From assembly GCA_024663395.1 (NCBI GenBank), contig JANFAH010000001.1, positions 5,084,001 to 5,148,000 of the forward strand: a stretch of DNA of 64,000 bases, in the 5' to 3' direction. This DNA is from Pisolithus tinctorius (taxonomy: Eukaryota; Basidiomycota; Agaricomycetes; Boletales; Pisolithaceae). The notes beneath the pieces were generated by a model, which saw only the letters and a program-made list of their open reading frames with translations, ran no database searches and had not been told where the DNA came from. The position numbers and the translations under genes are program-made. Positions within the stretch are counted from its first letter, which is position 1, and each line of letters starts with the position of its first letter. Shown piece after piece: positions 44,322-55,532 of the stretch.

Positions 44322-45745
44322 TTAAACCTTCAGCGCCTTTATCGACTTTCCGCTGGTGATTGCCAACCATTCGCCAGGCGCGGTCGTATGGCCGGTGTTC
44401 ATCGTCATCCCTGGTATCTGCGGGGACCACGCCAGATTCGTTACCTCGCCGCTAGCAGAATAGGCCATGATCGGATCTGTGACTACGCGCTTCTTGACGT
44501 CCGGTCGGGGCGAGTTCAGACGCGCATTGGCCGCGCGTGGTGATGTCGCAGTTTGTGTGTATGCTGCCAGATCCCAGAGCAACACCTGAGAGTCATCACC
44601 TGGATACAGTATGTCGGGGTCAGTAGCCCATTCGCAAAATGACCTAGATCAGGTACGTACTAGCTGTGGCGAGGAGGGGATGGTCCGTTGTGCTCCAGCC
44701 CATAGCATTTACTTGACTGCGGTGTCCCCTAAGTTCGATGACGGGCTGCCCAGGGCTTCGCATATCGAGAATCTGGACGTCTGTCCCGTCCATATGGAAT
44801 GTCGACATGTAGTTCGAATCGGTAGGATTGAATGCGATGCGCAGGAGGGGGGATGTAGGAAGACGGGATGTGGCTGAAGGCGGAGGAGCATTCTTGGGCG
44901 CGGGTGTCTCGTACAGAATCGTCGAGTGCTCCAGACTCCGTAAATCGAAGGCACGAAGGCTCCCGTCGGCACCGACGGAGACGAATATGTCCGTTGAACC
45001 AGGCAGCCAGGCAACATCGTACACTTCGCGATCGTGTGCAATGAGTTGCGTGATAGCGGTTGCTGTGTCGATGTTCCAAACCGTACACGTAGTGTCTATG
45101 GACGATGTCACGATGAGACTGGGTGCCTTTTCGTTCCACGAGAAGCTCGTCAACGGTGCCCCTGAAGCCTGGTTTTGCACTTTTGATTGCTGTGCGCAAG
45201 TGGGTGAATAGGAACGAAGGATAATCCAATGACCTACCCCGGAGAGGCCAGTTTTGAGCGTCAGTCGATGTCCACCCCCGCTAGGCTGTCTCCCCACGTA
45301 CGCAGACGACGCCAGGGGCGCATCGCCAGAGTACTCCCACACCCTCAACGCGTCCGACGTGGTGGCTAGCAACTCGGTGCTTGGAGACTTGCCGGTCCAG
45401 GGGAACCCTGTCGCGCTTGCAGGCTGCCACTGCAGATTCGTTGCTGGATAGCCATGATTGGCCTCGACGAGGGTTACGAAGTCGGGATAGTCAGTGTAGT
45501 CGTCTTCGACGAGGACTCGTTCGTCTTGGAGGCCGACGACTGCGATGCGATTCCGATAGTCTTCTGTGAACGAAGCGATTGCGAGACGAAAGGCGGATCG
45601 AGGACGAGACTGGTGGCCGGGCGAGGGCGACTTGCACCAGTCGATGGCGTGGACGGGCCCTGCTGCAGGTTAGCCCCTCCGAACTCTGTCCGGATTGCTA
45701 AAACGTACAAGGGGCCTCATACTGAAGTAAAGTAGTTTGCGTCAT
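44322..45745 (-). CDS. WD-repeat protein, DCAF7/TTG1 (WDR68) type
   Basis: A seven-bladed WD adaptor of the DCAF7/TTG1 family, which scaffolds kinases and CUL4-DDB1 complexes. The start at 45745 gives MTQTTLLQYEAPSGPVHAID, the family N-terminus (LYAFDWCK-like: VHAIDWCKSPSPGHQ), then FRLAIASFTEDYRNRIAVVG and ATNLQWQPAS. Blades read LATTSDALRVWEY, APLTSFSWNEKAPSLIVTSS, IDTTCTVWNIDTATAITQLI, AHDREVYDVAWLPGSTDIFV, SVGADGSLRAFDLRSLEHST, PLLRIAFNPTDSNYMSTFHM and VNAMGWSTTDHPLLATAS. After an intron comes GDDSQVLLWDLAAYTQ. The chain ends WLAITSGKSIKALKV at 44322. Length and blade order are normal for the family. Confidence 0.93.
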
Positions 45746-46196
45746 GAACAAGGCCGTGAGAGTACCAACGACAGCACCGCGTCACACACGCTCATCCCCT
45801 AAAGGAGGGATTTCAAACAAACAACTTAGCATAGCGATGGCACCAAAGTTCAGCAAGACTGAGTTGTTTTCAGAGGTTTACATAGCAAGCAATATCATAT
45901 CTACACAGCAAGCGATAGGAGAGCACTGATAAACTAAGACGGAAGGCATCGAGAGTGCTGGCAGATTCGAGCTTGGGACTTTGAGTTGCTGGTTGGAGAG
46001 GGTGAGGTCGGGTCAGGGACAAGTGGGATGTGAAGCGGGGGGGTCAGTCGGTTAAATAGCAGGCGCGATATTTGTTGTTTTGTCGCAAGAATCCACTGGG
46101 GTCGATAATTTGCAGGCGATAAGATCAGAGCAATAGACGAACTATAAGTCAAGGGAGTGGGTGTGAGGGTGAGTCGGACAAGAAATGGTGTCGAGT
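45746..46196. other. Intergenic, 451 bp
   Basis: The gap contains the DCAF7-like promoter and the 3' UTR of the small conserved gene to its right, both on the minus strand. I see no further gene. Confidence 0.5.
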
Positions 46197-46852
46197 CTAG
46201 TCGGTGTCGACCATGGAGATGGCGCCGCACTGTTCACAAAAGCTCCACATCGTTCTTGAGCCGTCGGGGCTTGCTGAGCATGCCACGCGTAGCTTCGGTA
46301 TTTGAGAACAATTCAAGCTAGGGGTCGAATACATTAACGGAAACGAAAGAGCGCAAAATATACCAGACAACAAGCTGCACGAGGCAGGGCTTACCCATGG
46401 TGAGTAAAACTGCTGGCGGGTTGCAACAAGCCAACGGCTTTGGTGGAGTCTGGTGAATAGGGGTCGAGGACAGGCTGACGGGCGGTGAGTCTGGGGTAAA
46501 GAGCTGGCGGGCGGTGATTGATGATTGATAAGCCAGAGCGTCACGTCACACTTACGGGAGTTGTAGTCGACAGCATCATATAGACCGGAAGAGACGCTGG
46601 AGGAGCTGCTGGCAGTAGAGACAAGACGGGAGTGATGGTTCTCAGGGAAAAAAAGGTCCAAGTCAGAAGAGGGAGAATCAGACATAGGAACATCAGAGTC
46701 GGGCTCAAAGCCAGGGAAGGGAACCAATTTCAGTTGTTTAGCGGCCTGTCATGGCATGATGTTGTAGAGGGTAGCGCTGGTACTCGGGGACGAGAACGCA
46801 CCTGAGGACAGTCGGTGGAGACATCAAAGTCGAACTTGCGTTTTACAGCCAT
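46197..46852 (-). CDS. Small conserved basidiomycete protein with Cys-pair C-terminus
   Basis: No function is known to me. The start at 46852 gives MAVKRKFDFDVSTDCPQ, which splices to AAKQLKLVPFPGFEPDSDVP and an acidic, Ser-rich middle (SDSPSSDLDLFFPENHHSRL). The last exon reads NCSQIPKLRVACSASPDGSR, TMWSFCEQCGAISMVDTD and stops at 46197. The tail has the spacing IPKLRVAC then CEQCG, which could be half of a small metal site, and looks conserved from memory of agaricomycete proteins. The middle exon between them was not fully resolved. It is divergent from the Apq12-like gene, 254 bp apart. Confidence 0.65.
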
Positions 46853-47106
46853 GGCAGAAGGGGGGGGATGAAGATATTAGGACAAGACGCGCAAGGGGAG
46901 CACGAACAAGAGAACAACGAAGAGCGGAGGTCCTTGGAAGGCAGTCCCGCCCACAACTTATACGCGATCGAATTTGACTTTATTTGTACGGTGCCGCGGA
47001 GTTGCAATTTTATGAACCCCAGATCCAATCGCCGAATTTGGATCGCAGTCACGTGGCCTCTCTCAACCGCCTTACCTGCTGTCGTGGCCGCACTCTCCTG
47101 CCACCA

Positions 47107-47817
47107 ATGGACTCACCTTTCTTAGACCCTCTCCTCGACTTCCTGTCCGACCAGCTCCCACCGCCGCTGTACACGTTCCTGCTGTCGTTCCTCTCACATA
47201 TCATCACCCTACTCACAGCCCTCATCTCCCTCATACAGTCCCTCATTGCAGCCAAACCATGGGAATGGGATCCACAAACCATCATCCCGCCCCTCATAAG
47301 CATTCTCGCCGCGTACCTCGCTTTGCACAGTCTATATAGGACAACCGGATGGATATTCAGGACTGTGCTCTGGTTTGTCAAATGGGGGACCATACTTGCA
47401 GCAGTATCAGCAGGCATGGGCTGGTACATGGCGAATCAAAACCCATCAGACACTTTCGTTTCGAATCTCGGCAAAGCCTTTGTGAGTGTCTCCAATAGCC
47501 ATCGCCTAGGCTCAGCTGACATAAGTCCATCCCACCCGTAGACGGGAACTGCGCCGCAAACCAATGAAAGAGTACAGCCTAAACCTTGGGATTCTTTCCA
47601 GAAGCACCGTACTTGGCAATACCAAGAACAAGGCGGAAGGGAGGCAGGAGCCCCGGATGCTCAGAAAATCATGGCTGATATCGCGGCAGCTGCAGGTCGT
47701 ACGCTGATGGAAGGAAACTGGTGGGATGCTGCGAAGACAGCCTTCACCAGTTCTACAACCAATCGGGATCAGCCTGGGAAGACAACCAATGATAAAAGGC
47801 AAGGGAGGGCCAAGTAG
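47107..47817 (+). CDS. Apq12-like nuclear envelope/ER membrane protein
   Basis: A small membrane protein resembling the fungal Apq12 family, which supports nuclear pore assembly and membrane lipid balance. The start at 47107 gives MDSPFLDPLLDFLSDQLPPP then hydrophobic segments (LYTFLLSFLSHIITLLTALI; TIIPPLISILAAYLALHSLY; AVSAGMGWYMANQNPSDTFV) with the KPWEWDPQT loop between them. An intron leads to a polar tail (TGTAPQTNERVQPKPWDSFQ, then KIMADIAAAAGRTLMEGNWW) ending at 47817. The Apq12 assignment rests on the PWEWD loop and helix pattern, so it is moderate. Confidence 0.72.
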
Positions 47818-47906
47818 TTGCATTCGTTTCCATATATCAGAGATTCAGTTGTTGGCTGGTGGGCAATGTATACATATTCTTCGATCATAGCAGCACGGGT
47901 ATTTAT

Positions 47907-48471
47907 CTAGGACTTGGCCGGCTCCGCTACCTGGGGTGAACTCTTGTATCGGTAGCTGCAAACAGTCGTAAGGAACCGTCACGGGTAGGGGGAAATACTA
48001 ACTTTGCTATGCGACCCAACTGTACCAAACCAGTAGAACCAACAAAGAAATTCACCTGGGCAACAACCATTACAGCACGGCTTTTTAGGAGACGAACATG
48101 GATACTCACTGCAGCAAGACTGTAGTTGATTGGCGTGATAACGAGAGAGTACCTAACCCAGATAAAACCGGTACATGCCAACGCTGCACCAGTTCGGAAT
48201 CAGAGTTGTCCACTGAATGCCCCAACATGACTCGATACGTACCAAAGTTCTGGGACACGCTCAACTTTTCCGCAGGACGACTCATGTCCTTCAAGCCAGC
48301 CGCAACCAAACACCACTTCATTAGTGGTGCCCAAAAAAACACCGTTTTGGGGCCTGCCGAGCAGAAGACCAGGGTGAGGTGAATTCGCTATAGACTGAGT
48401 CACATACCAGCGGGGTGGTTTAAGAACGCAGAGAACTTGGAAGGAACGGCTGAAGCTGCTGCACCCGACAT
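47907..48471 (-). CDS. Mitochondrial pyruvate carrier subunit (MPC2/3-like)
   Basis: A subunit of the inner-membrane pyruvate importer. The start at 48471 gives MSGAAASAVPSKFSAFLNHP. After introns come AGPKTVFFWAPLMKWCLVAA, GLKDMSRPAEKLSVSQNFA, LACTGFIWVRYSLVITPINY, SLAAVNFFVGSTGLVQLGRI and the tail ANYRYKSSPQVAEPAKS at 47907. The HPAGPKTVFFWAP and GLIWVRYSLVI(T)P(I)NYSL motifs define the MPC2 side of the family. Length is normal for the family. It is convergent with the Apq12-like gene, 89 bp apart. Confidence 0.93.
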
Positions 48472-48743
48472 TTTTCAATCTGAATAGTCGTCCGGAATCC
48501 CGATCCTAACGTGGACGAGAGTGCTTAAGTAGAGAAGTCGACGTCCCGATCGCAAAGCCTGTCCGCCAGATTAGGTAAGGCGCAACTGCCACGGGTGTAT
48601 TGTATGACTCGATCACTTGCTTGACTGTTGTCCATACATTCACCGTCACCTCACAAAGTACTTTCGAATGGACGGACGGCACTGCCATGAACAATATTAC
48701 AGAAAGTTGCATCCATACCAATACCGTCGTATCCTACGTCTGC

Positions 48744-49854
48744 TTAGAAAGGCTGACCAACCCATTTCCGCACGAGATCTTCCCAGCAGCCAGTCAAATG
48801 CATGTGTCCTCCCGGGCAGGTCTCCAAAGTGATCGCGCCGCGTTCGTCAAGCCTACGCAGTCCGATGTAATCGTCGATATAAAGTGGTTGCTGCTTCATG
48901 GGGACGATGGATCTGGCAGTGGTGCGCTGATGAAGTTTACCAAGAGGATGTTGGTCATCATGAGAGTCTGATAGTGATTGTGTGGAAAATGTATCAAATT
49001 CTTCCAAAGGTGCTTCCGAACCAAACCAGGCACTCTCCTTGGGGATAACTGTCGTATCTTGCGCGAAAAGCACTAGAATCAGGTTTTCTAGGGAGGCTAG
49101 GTTGTCGGCATATGTCACATTCCTGGCAGTAGGTAGCATGACTTCGTTGTTAATGTTAGCAAGAAAGCCGTTGAGCGACATGTAAAGACCCAATTGGTCT
49201 GGGTCCCGGAAATACTGGGCCTAAAAGAAAAAGCAAGTTGGGGTGACCATGACCACAGGACATCAAAATGTGGCAAGATGCGAACCTGAACTAAATGTTC
49301 TTGCGCCCATTCCGTGTAAACACCGGCCTTCGCAGCGCGGCGCGCTACCTCGCAGAGAAAATCGAAAGAGCGGCATGGCGGAATATCAGATATACCCATG
49401 TGCTGTGAACCGAATGTAATAAGGTTGTAAACGGGGGGATCGTTGTAACGTTCCACGTATCCCCGCAAAAACTGTCCACCCTGCGAGAAACCGATGGCAT
49501 CGAACCCTCTTCCAAGCTCAGGTATGGATACGAGTTGCTCAGCAACGAGGGCTATCTGAGCATTGATATTGCCATACTGCGAAACCTGGTGTCAGCAAGA
49601 GCGTCGAATGAAACAATACATCAAGTACTTGCAAAGGTTGCACGTTTGTCTTCCTTGACATCTTTGTCAATGTAAACCGAATGGACAAAGATGCCGGGGT
49701 GGAGCTTCTTCACCTCGCTTCCAAACTGGACAATTCCAGACGAGGCGTAGGTGTCACCTAGACCATGCCAAACTACCAAAGGTCGGACGTCGTTCGTAGG
49801 GGCGGATATGGCATACCCCGCCAAGGTGACGCACAACAGTACTGGAAGGAACAT
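48744..49854 (-). CDS. Palmitoyl-protein thioesterase (PPT1-like)
   Basis: A lysosomal/vacuolar or secreted enzyme that removes palmitate from cysteines of proteins. The start at 49854 gives a signal peptide (MFLPVLLCVTLAGYAISA). The mature part reads RPLVVWHGLGDTYASSGIVQ, IFVHSVYIDKDVKEDKRATF and YGNINAQIALVAEQLVSIPE. The nucleophile motif is FDAIGFSQGGQFLRGYVERY (Ser in GFSQGG). It continues with VYNLITFGSQHMGISDIPPC, FANINNEVMLPTARNV-like loops, LVLFAQDTTVIPKESAWFGS (Asp) and TLETCPGGHMHLTGCWEDLV (His), then KWVGQPF at 48744. The catalytic triad and Cys pattern are intact. Confidence 0.93.
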
Positions 49855-50575
49855 GATGAAGTAACGAGGGCGAGTGAGCACAGCCACAAAACGTGAACCG
49901 ACGGATCCCGGGTCCCAACATAGAACTGTTTGGTTCTCTCCTACATACATAACCTCATGGGTGCCTAAAAATACGTATGGTGCGCATACCTCTCAGGACA
50001 GACAGTTGGATGCGGTACGAGGGAATTTTGCATTTGGGTTGCCTCAAGTGGAAGTTGTACTAAGCACGAGCCTTTCCGCGACGAATGAAAACATGAACAC
50101 GAGGTGGGACCCCAGCAAAATAACAAGCTCTACATATGACAATATGACATACTATTGACAGGTCTGTACCTGACCCCAGACCCCAGTTGGGCAAGTCGAA
50201 CTGGATCACCGCTGCTGCAGTGTGATAGTTGGTACCTTAGCCTCTTATATATATCCGTTGGGTGGATTGAGAAATGAGACGACTTTGCAAATTGTCAACT
50301 AGCAAAATAATTGAGTGGGAGTTCTTGGGGTCCGATTACCCTATTATGAAATGCCTCTGCTCGGCTGCCGTGACACGATCCGACGGAGAAACGAAAAAGC
50401 AACTTTGATAACGTTCACACAACCAGGCTCGACGTATGTACTAATAATATTATGCGTGTTTGGCGATATTTTCGGTAGACACCTCTCAAAACGATGTCAT
50501 GTGTGCGCTATATATGTAGGCTCTCGCCCGATCTACCAAGCTTCCTGAGGCATACTCGGCGGCTCTCACTCCCTG
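49855..50575. other. Divergent promoter region, thioesterase and GT61, 721 bp
   Basis: The gap is shared by two genes pointing away from each other. A TATATATA-like stretch lies near 50248. No exon, RNA gene or repeat was recognised. Confidence 0.5.
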
Positions 50576-52401
50576 ATGGTTCTAAGGCCCCCGTCGAAGC
50601 GTGATGCCATCCTCATTTTAGTGGGGGCTCTGTGCACGCACCTCCTCACGGTCCTTGCACCGTTGGCGCCTCAAGCCATAGTGATCAGCCATAGTTTGAA
50701 AGGGCAGGTGATTTTGGAACATCCTGTGCTATATGATCAAGCGCCAGAGGACCCCCAAGCAGCCGACGTCTTGGGTGAGGACGTCCGGCTTTCTGAGGAG
50801 GATACTTCGAGCGGTGGGCCCGCAGGTCAGACTTTGGTATTTCGTTAGGCATTACTTTTACCGATATTTCCCTTGACAACAGCTGTCTTCCCGGAGACCA
50901 CCTTAGTTGAGCATGTCCCTGGCTGGACAGTCTTCCGCGACGTATATATGTTCAACGGGACTCTGCTTATCGTATCGTCGTCTCCCAGTTCATACCCAGA
51001 GATCAGATACATGACATCGACGGGCCTCGCTGCAGATGTCTCGGCCGCCAATATTGCTGCACGTGAACCCACCCAGTGGAACATGGATTTCCTAAGTCCG
51101 GAGCAAGCGGCTCAACGCTGGGGAGAAAGTCCTGAAGACCGACGAATCACGACTGTAGAGGGCAATACGGTGAGCAGGCGTGCTGTCATTTGTCAGAGTC
51201 TCTAATGGCATCGCAATTTCTAGCTTCTGTTTAACGATCCTCCGCAGTGTACGTGTGACAGTTGTACTTGTCCGCATCGAGGCTCATTTCCCTCTAGTCC
51301 TTGCACATTATTACCACTTCTGCGCTGAGCTTCTACTGGGTACCTGGTCTTTCTGGACTGGGGCAGCTTATCCAGAGCCTCCACCACCTGTGCATCGTGC
51401 CATCTTCCCGCACTCGTCGGCCTCTGCATGGCGAGACCACCCAGGGTTCAACAGCTATTTTCTCCGTGCCGCCTTCCCGTCACTTACTGTAGAGGTGGAT
51501 ATTGATTGGCAGGACCGCGTGGCGGCTACTGCCGAAAGCGATATCGATCGGGCATGGCACTTCCCATATCTCTTACTTGCAGACAGGTCCGCGGCCTTTC
51601 GAGGTAGACTTTGCGGGTCGACGAATCAACGGACGGCAAGCGAGTCGGTCGATGGACTCATTGCTCGTTCGAAACTGGATGTCAATGGTCTTTGGTGGCG
51701 ACCAATCAGAAGTGCCGTGTGGCGCTTTGCCGGGGCCACCGAGAACGTCCTGGATGTGAAGGGGGGAGAAAACGTAGATGAAGAGTACGAGGAAACTGAT
51801 AAATTTACGATTACTTACGTTTCTCGACAAGGGACGAGACGCCGTCTAATACCCGAGGACCATGATCTACTGGTTTCAGAGCTAGAGGCTCTTGTGGCAA
51901 GGAAAAACGCTGAGGCATCGTTGACGAAGGGAAAGGAATGGGTGTTGAACGTCGTGATGGCGGAGACATTGACCAAGAACGAGCAAGTGCGCCTTGCTTC
52001 CGAAACAAATGTGAGGGCAACGAGGGACAAGCTCGAAAGAATATGGCTGACAAGATTGTCAGGTCTTACTCGGCGTTCATGGAAATGGTCTTTCTCACTT
52101 GATTTTGTTGCCTCGCACTCGGTTCTCAGCTGTGATCGAAATTTTCTACCCTAGTGGTTTTGCCCACGATTACGAATGGACGGCACGGGCGGTGGGCATC
52201 AAGCATTACGGTGTATGGAACGATACGTGAGTAAGCAGTCTAGCATCCGTGCACCATTCCTGAGCCACTTACAGCTATTTCACGGAGGAGAATACCCCGA
52301 AAGTCCATTATCCTGAGGGGTTCCAGGGCCCCAGCATCCCAGTCTATGGGCCAACCATTGCAAATCTGATCGAAAAGCGCATCATGCGAGAATTGCCATG
52401 A
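50576..52401 (+). CDS. Glycosyltransferase family 61 (DUF563) protein
   Basis: A Golgi-type glycosyltransferase of the GT61 family, which includes EGF-domain O-GlcNAc transferase and plant xylosyl/arabinosyl transferases. The start at 50576 gives a type II anchor (MVLRPPSKRDAILILVGALC, THLLTVLAPLAPQAIVI). The lumenal part reads FPETTLVEHVPGWTVFRDVY, MFNGTLLIVSSSPSSYPEIR, LLFNDPPQFLAHYYHFCAEL and LLGTWSFWTGA. The catalytic half holds ADRSAAFRG, DKFTITYVSRQGTRRRLIPE, VLLGVHGNGLSHLILLPRTR and FSAVIEIFYPSGFAHDYEWT. It ends in ARAVGIKHYGVWNDTYFTEE and LIEKRIMRELP at 52401. The GVHGNGLSHL motif is the family signature. The donor and acceptor sugars are unknown. It sits beside a chitin-binding protein, perhaps by chance. 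Confidence 0.88.
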
Positions 52402-53138
52402 CCCTTGAACGGTTTTCTGGTGATCGCAGTAGCCAGCTACCTGACACTTCGTGCTTACTGGCCACTGTACGGTTTTATGCGTAGAAGTGTGCAATTTCTT
52501 GGGTTTTCCTACATATGAGTTGTATACAGACATTTCGGGGACGATCGTTGTACAAGTTCATATTTCTGTATCGTAGGGGCTTTTCTGGGAATGGATAGTC
52601 ATCGTGTGGCTGTACATGCCACTCCACTCTCCGTCGACAGGCCTCTCAAGATCTCAACCCTCAAATGACTTATTTGCAACTTCTTCAAATCGATGAGCTA
52701 GCAATCTAGCTCGATAACTCTCGGACTCTCTGGAACTCTCAGCATGATGTTCGCCACTTTTAGATGCGGCCGGGGTCACGAGGCCGCCCCTGGCCGCTCC
52801 CGTGATTGTCAGAGGACAGGTCATGACGTTCGACGGCTCTCTGGGGCCCTGGGGTGTTTACTTGGCTTCCTTGATTTGGGAAGCCCCCGACCGAAACCAG
52901 CCTCAAACCCATCCCAATGGGTTTGCGGCTCGACTGAGATTATCAACTCTGGCTCTGGCTCATCTTGCCTCGTGGCCATCCGATAACCCATCTCCCGCTG
53001 CGTGCTCTTGTAAAGGCAGTCTTCCTTGTCATAACCAGTTACTCCACACTCTTTGGTATATAACCCTCGATTGTTGGTCTGCCCTCCCATCGGACCACGC
53101 TTTTGTCTGACTATCACATCCACCGACCACCACATACG
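52402..53138. other. Intergenic, 737 bp, CBM12-DM9 gene promoter
   Basis: Two plus-strand genes flank this gap. It should hold the GT61 3' UTR and the CBM12-DM9 promoter. Overlapping open frames around 52.75-53.25 kb on both strands look like chance. A TATA-like TATATAACC lies about 80 bp before the start at 53139. Confidence 0.45.
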
Positions 53139-54538
53139 ATGGCTCCTTATTGGGAACCCGGTACGATGTATAACTACGGCGATGTCGTGACATACGAAGG
53201 TGCGCAAGCATCCCATGAAATATTTCCCCCCCCCCAACGATCGATACGTTTGCAGGCGCGCAATACAAGATCATTCAGCCCCATCGTTCCCAGGTATAAT
53301 TACATTGCACTGCAGGATCCTACCCTACTTACGCAGAAGTGGGAAATATAGAGCGACTGGGCGCCTCCCGTTACACCTTCACTCTGGGGTCGCATTCCTG
53401 GAGGTGAATGCCACGAGAAACCCCATTATGGGGAGGATTGCAGGCCTGCTTCTGGCTACAACCCCGTCTATGAACAGCAGCAGCAATCTCAACAACCATT
53501 CCTCCAGCACAAGGAAGCCGATCAATCGTCGTACAATGTTCCGGTCACGCAACCACCCAAGCAAGAAGGCGAGAAGCACGACGACAAAAAGAAGATACTT
53601 GAGGTAACTTGCATCCATCCATTGTAATGTCGCTCTCTCATATTGATTACAGATTGGCGGAGGACTTCTCGCCGGAGCTGCGCTTCTAGGTGGAGGGCTA
53701 TATGCCTTCAAGGAACACGGTAAGAAGGAGGAAGAGGTATGATTTTTCCCGAGATGTGCGATGCGTGTTTTTCTCACAGGGCCTATAGAAACAGGCGCAT
53801 AACTGGGCTGAGTCAACCTGGCTCAGGGACGCCCAGGCTCGCACTGAACAGTTCAGGAGTGGTCGGTACCCTGGACCTGTAGCATGGGTGTTGAACGAGG
53901 GTAAGGACATACCCCGTGATGCAATCCAGGGCGGCGAAGAGCGAGGGGAACGTCTCTACATTTGCCGTGTATACCACGAGGTTTGTTGGCCTATCATAAC
54001 ATACATTCGTTGCTAAGGACTCTGCACGACAGGGTGGATTGAGTGAGGGATACCGCTGCTGTTTAACTCCTTGGACTAATTGACTTTATACGTAGTGATT
54101 GGCAAAGCGTGCCGTGTCTTCAAGAAAGGTGCTGTCATCGGATACAGCCACAAAGAGTATCATGTGGGTTCGACACCTCCACTGCCTATTGGTCAATGTT
54201 GAGTGATGACCACAGCTTGGCACGTATGAAATCCTCGTCGGAGACGCACGCGCCGTGAGATGGGTTTCTGTCTCTGGCCAGTTCGATGTCAGAAAGTTAG
54301 GTGGTGCTAGACCTGTTGAGGGCGGAAGGGAGCCCGATGGCACACCTCAGTACATCGCGCAGGCGCCACACCAAAAAGCGGTACACCCCGGGAAGGCATG
54401 CGAGACATATGGAGACGGCTGTTTCATTCCTTACGATAACGGTGAAAAGAAAGTCAAGGTGACTAAAGCAAGCATCACATAGGTAGTCATTGATCTGACC
54501 TCCTTTTGCAGGAGTATGCTATACTTTGCTACGTTTGA
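53139..54538 (+). CDS. CBM5/12 chitin-binding module fused to a DM9 (DUF3421) domain
   Basis: A two-domain sugar-binding type protein. The start at 53139 gives MAPYWEPGTMYNYGDVVTYE, GAQYKIIQPHRSQGDWAPPV and TPSLWGRIPG, a complete CBM5/12 fold with its conserved aromatics. A Gln/Lys-rich linker leads to a Gly-rich hydrophobic run (EIGGGLLAGAALLGGGLYAF) that may cross or dip into a membrane. A charged helix follows, then AESTWLRDAQARTEQFRSGR. The DM9 domain reads GPVAWVLNEGKDIPRDAIQG, GERLYICRVYHE, IGKACRVFKKGAVIGYSHKE and YHLGTYEILVGDARAVRWV. The tail continues KACETYGDGCFIPYDNGEKK to EYAILCYV at 54538. There is no signal peptide. DM9 proteins elsewhere bind mannose and act in immunity; the role here is unknown. 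Confidence 0.85.
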
Positions 54539-55532
54539 ATGTGAATCAACACCGAAATCTCCGTAACTGCGATGCAACCGTGTAAGGAACATCATTACAT
54601 ACCTGGATCAAGGGTTTTGTACTACGTGTCCACCATTACTTGGACCATGAAAATTTGTATCTGACAACCATAGATTAAAGTACGCAATCGTAAGGTTGTG
54701 GACCCGCAAGTGTGCACTCCGCACGACACGTGTCGTACATGTATGGACTTCCAGACTCAAAGACTCGATTGAGGAGAGTTGTTCATCAAGCGACGATATC
54801 GGGCTCAGCGATAAGCATATGGACGGTCGTTGATCTCACTTGATACCGTATAATTCCTTCGTACCCCGACACGTGGGCCGGAGCGGATGTGACGCGTGAC
54901 GGGTGGTGGTACTCAATATAAACTACTTTAGGTTGCGGCTGGCCCCCGTGCTACATTTCCGCGGAAAAAGGACCTGCACAACCCTCCGCAAATCCCATAA
55001 ATGTCTCGTGGACACCAGAAGGAAATGCCTCTGATCCCCCGGTGCCATGCGCCGCTGGCTTGCTCCAGTTCAAACGCCAAGCCACCGGAAGTCTCCGTGG
55101 CACAGATCTGCCGTCCAGCTGCCAGGCTGCATGCGGAAGCTTCGCATGCAGTGCGCTAGATCGACGCTTCGGGCAGGCCCACACCTTTGAACAACTAGAA
55201 CATGGTGGCTTGGGGGACCGATTTCTAGCCCTGGTAGCATACGAAGCCGAGGCCCGTGTTAAAGTACTTACCTTATTTTTGCAGTCCGGTGGCAGAAAAA
55301 CGCCGCTTCTCTAAACCAACGTGTTCGAACCACTAAATAGTTTTTCCGTGGCCTTTAAACTGGAAAGGTAGCCTTGTTTAAGACCCTGTTACTTAATTCT
55401 CAGTGATTCTTACCTCGATGCGCGATTAAAGAAGCAGAGAACTAAGACGCGAAATCTTAATAGTTGCCTTCGACCGGTTCCACGGAATACAGAGTTACAT
55501 TATGAAGTGGCCATGACGAAGCTCTTTCAGCG
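54539..55532. other. 994-bp gap with one possible small Cys-rich exon
   Basis: Most of the gap shows no gene. A plus-strand frame from about 54946 to 55314 reads GWPPCYISAEKGPAQPSANP, INVSWTPEGNASDPPVPCAA and SLRGTDLPSSCQAACGSFAC, which looks like part of a secreted Cys-rich protein. It follows an acceptor-like CTTTAG, but no start exon is evident. An antisense frame covers the same bases, so the coding strand is not proven. A 14-bp palindrome lies at 54723-54736. Confidence 0.3.
54723..54736. repeat. 14-bp perfect palindrome with CACGTG core
   Basis: ACGACACGTGTCGT reads the same on both strands and centres on CACGTG, the E-box bound by bHLH factors. It lies in a gene-poor gap about 185 bp after the CBM12-DM9 stop. 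Regulatory use is only a guess. Confidence 0.4.
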
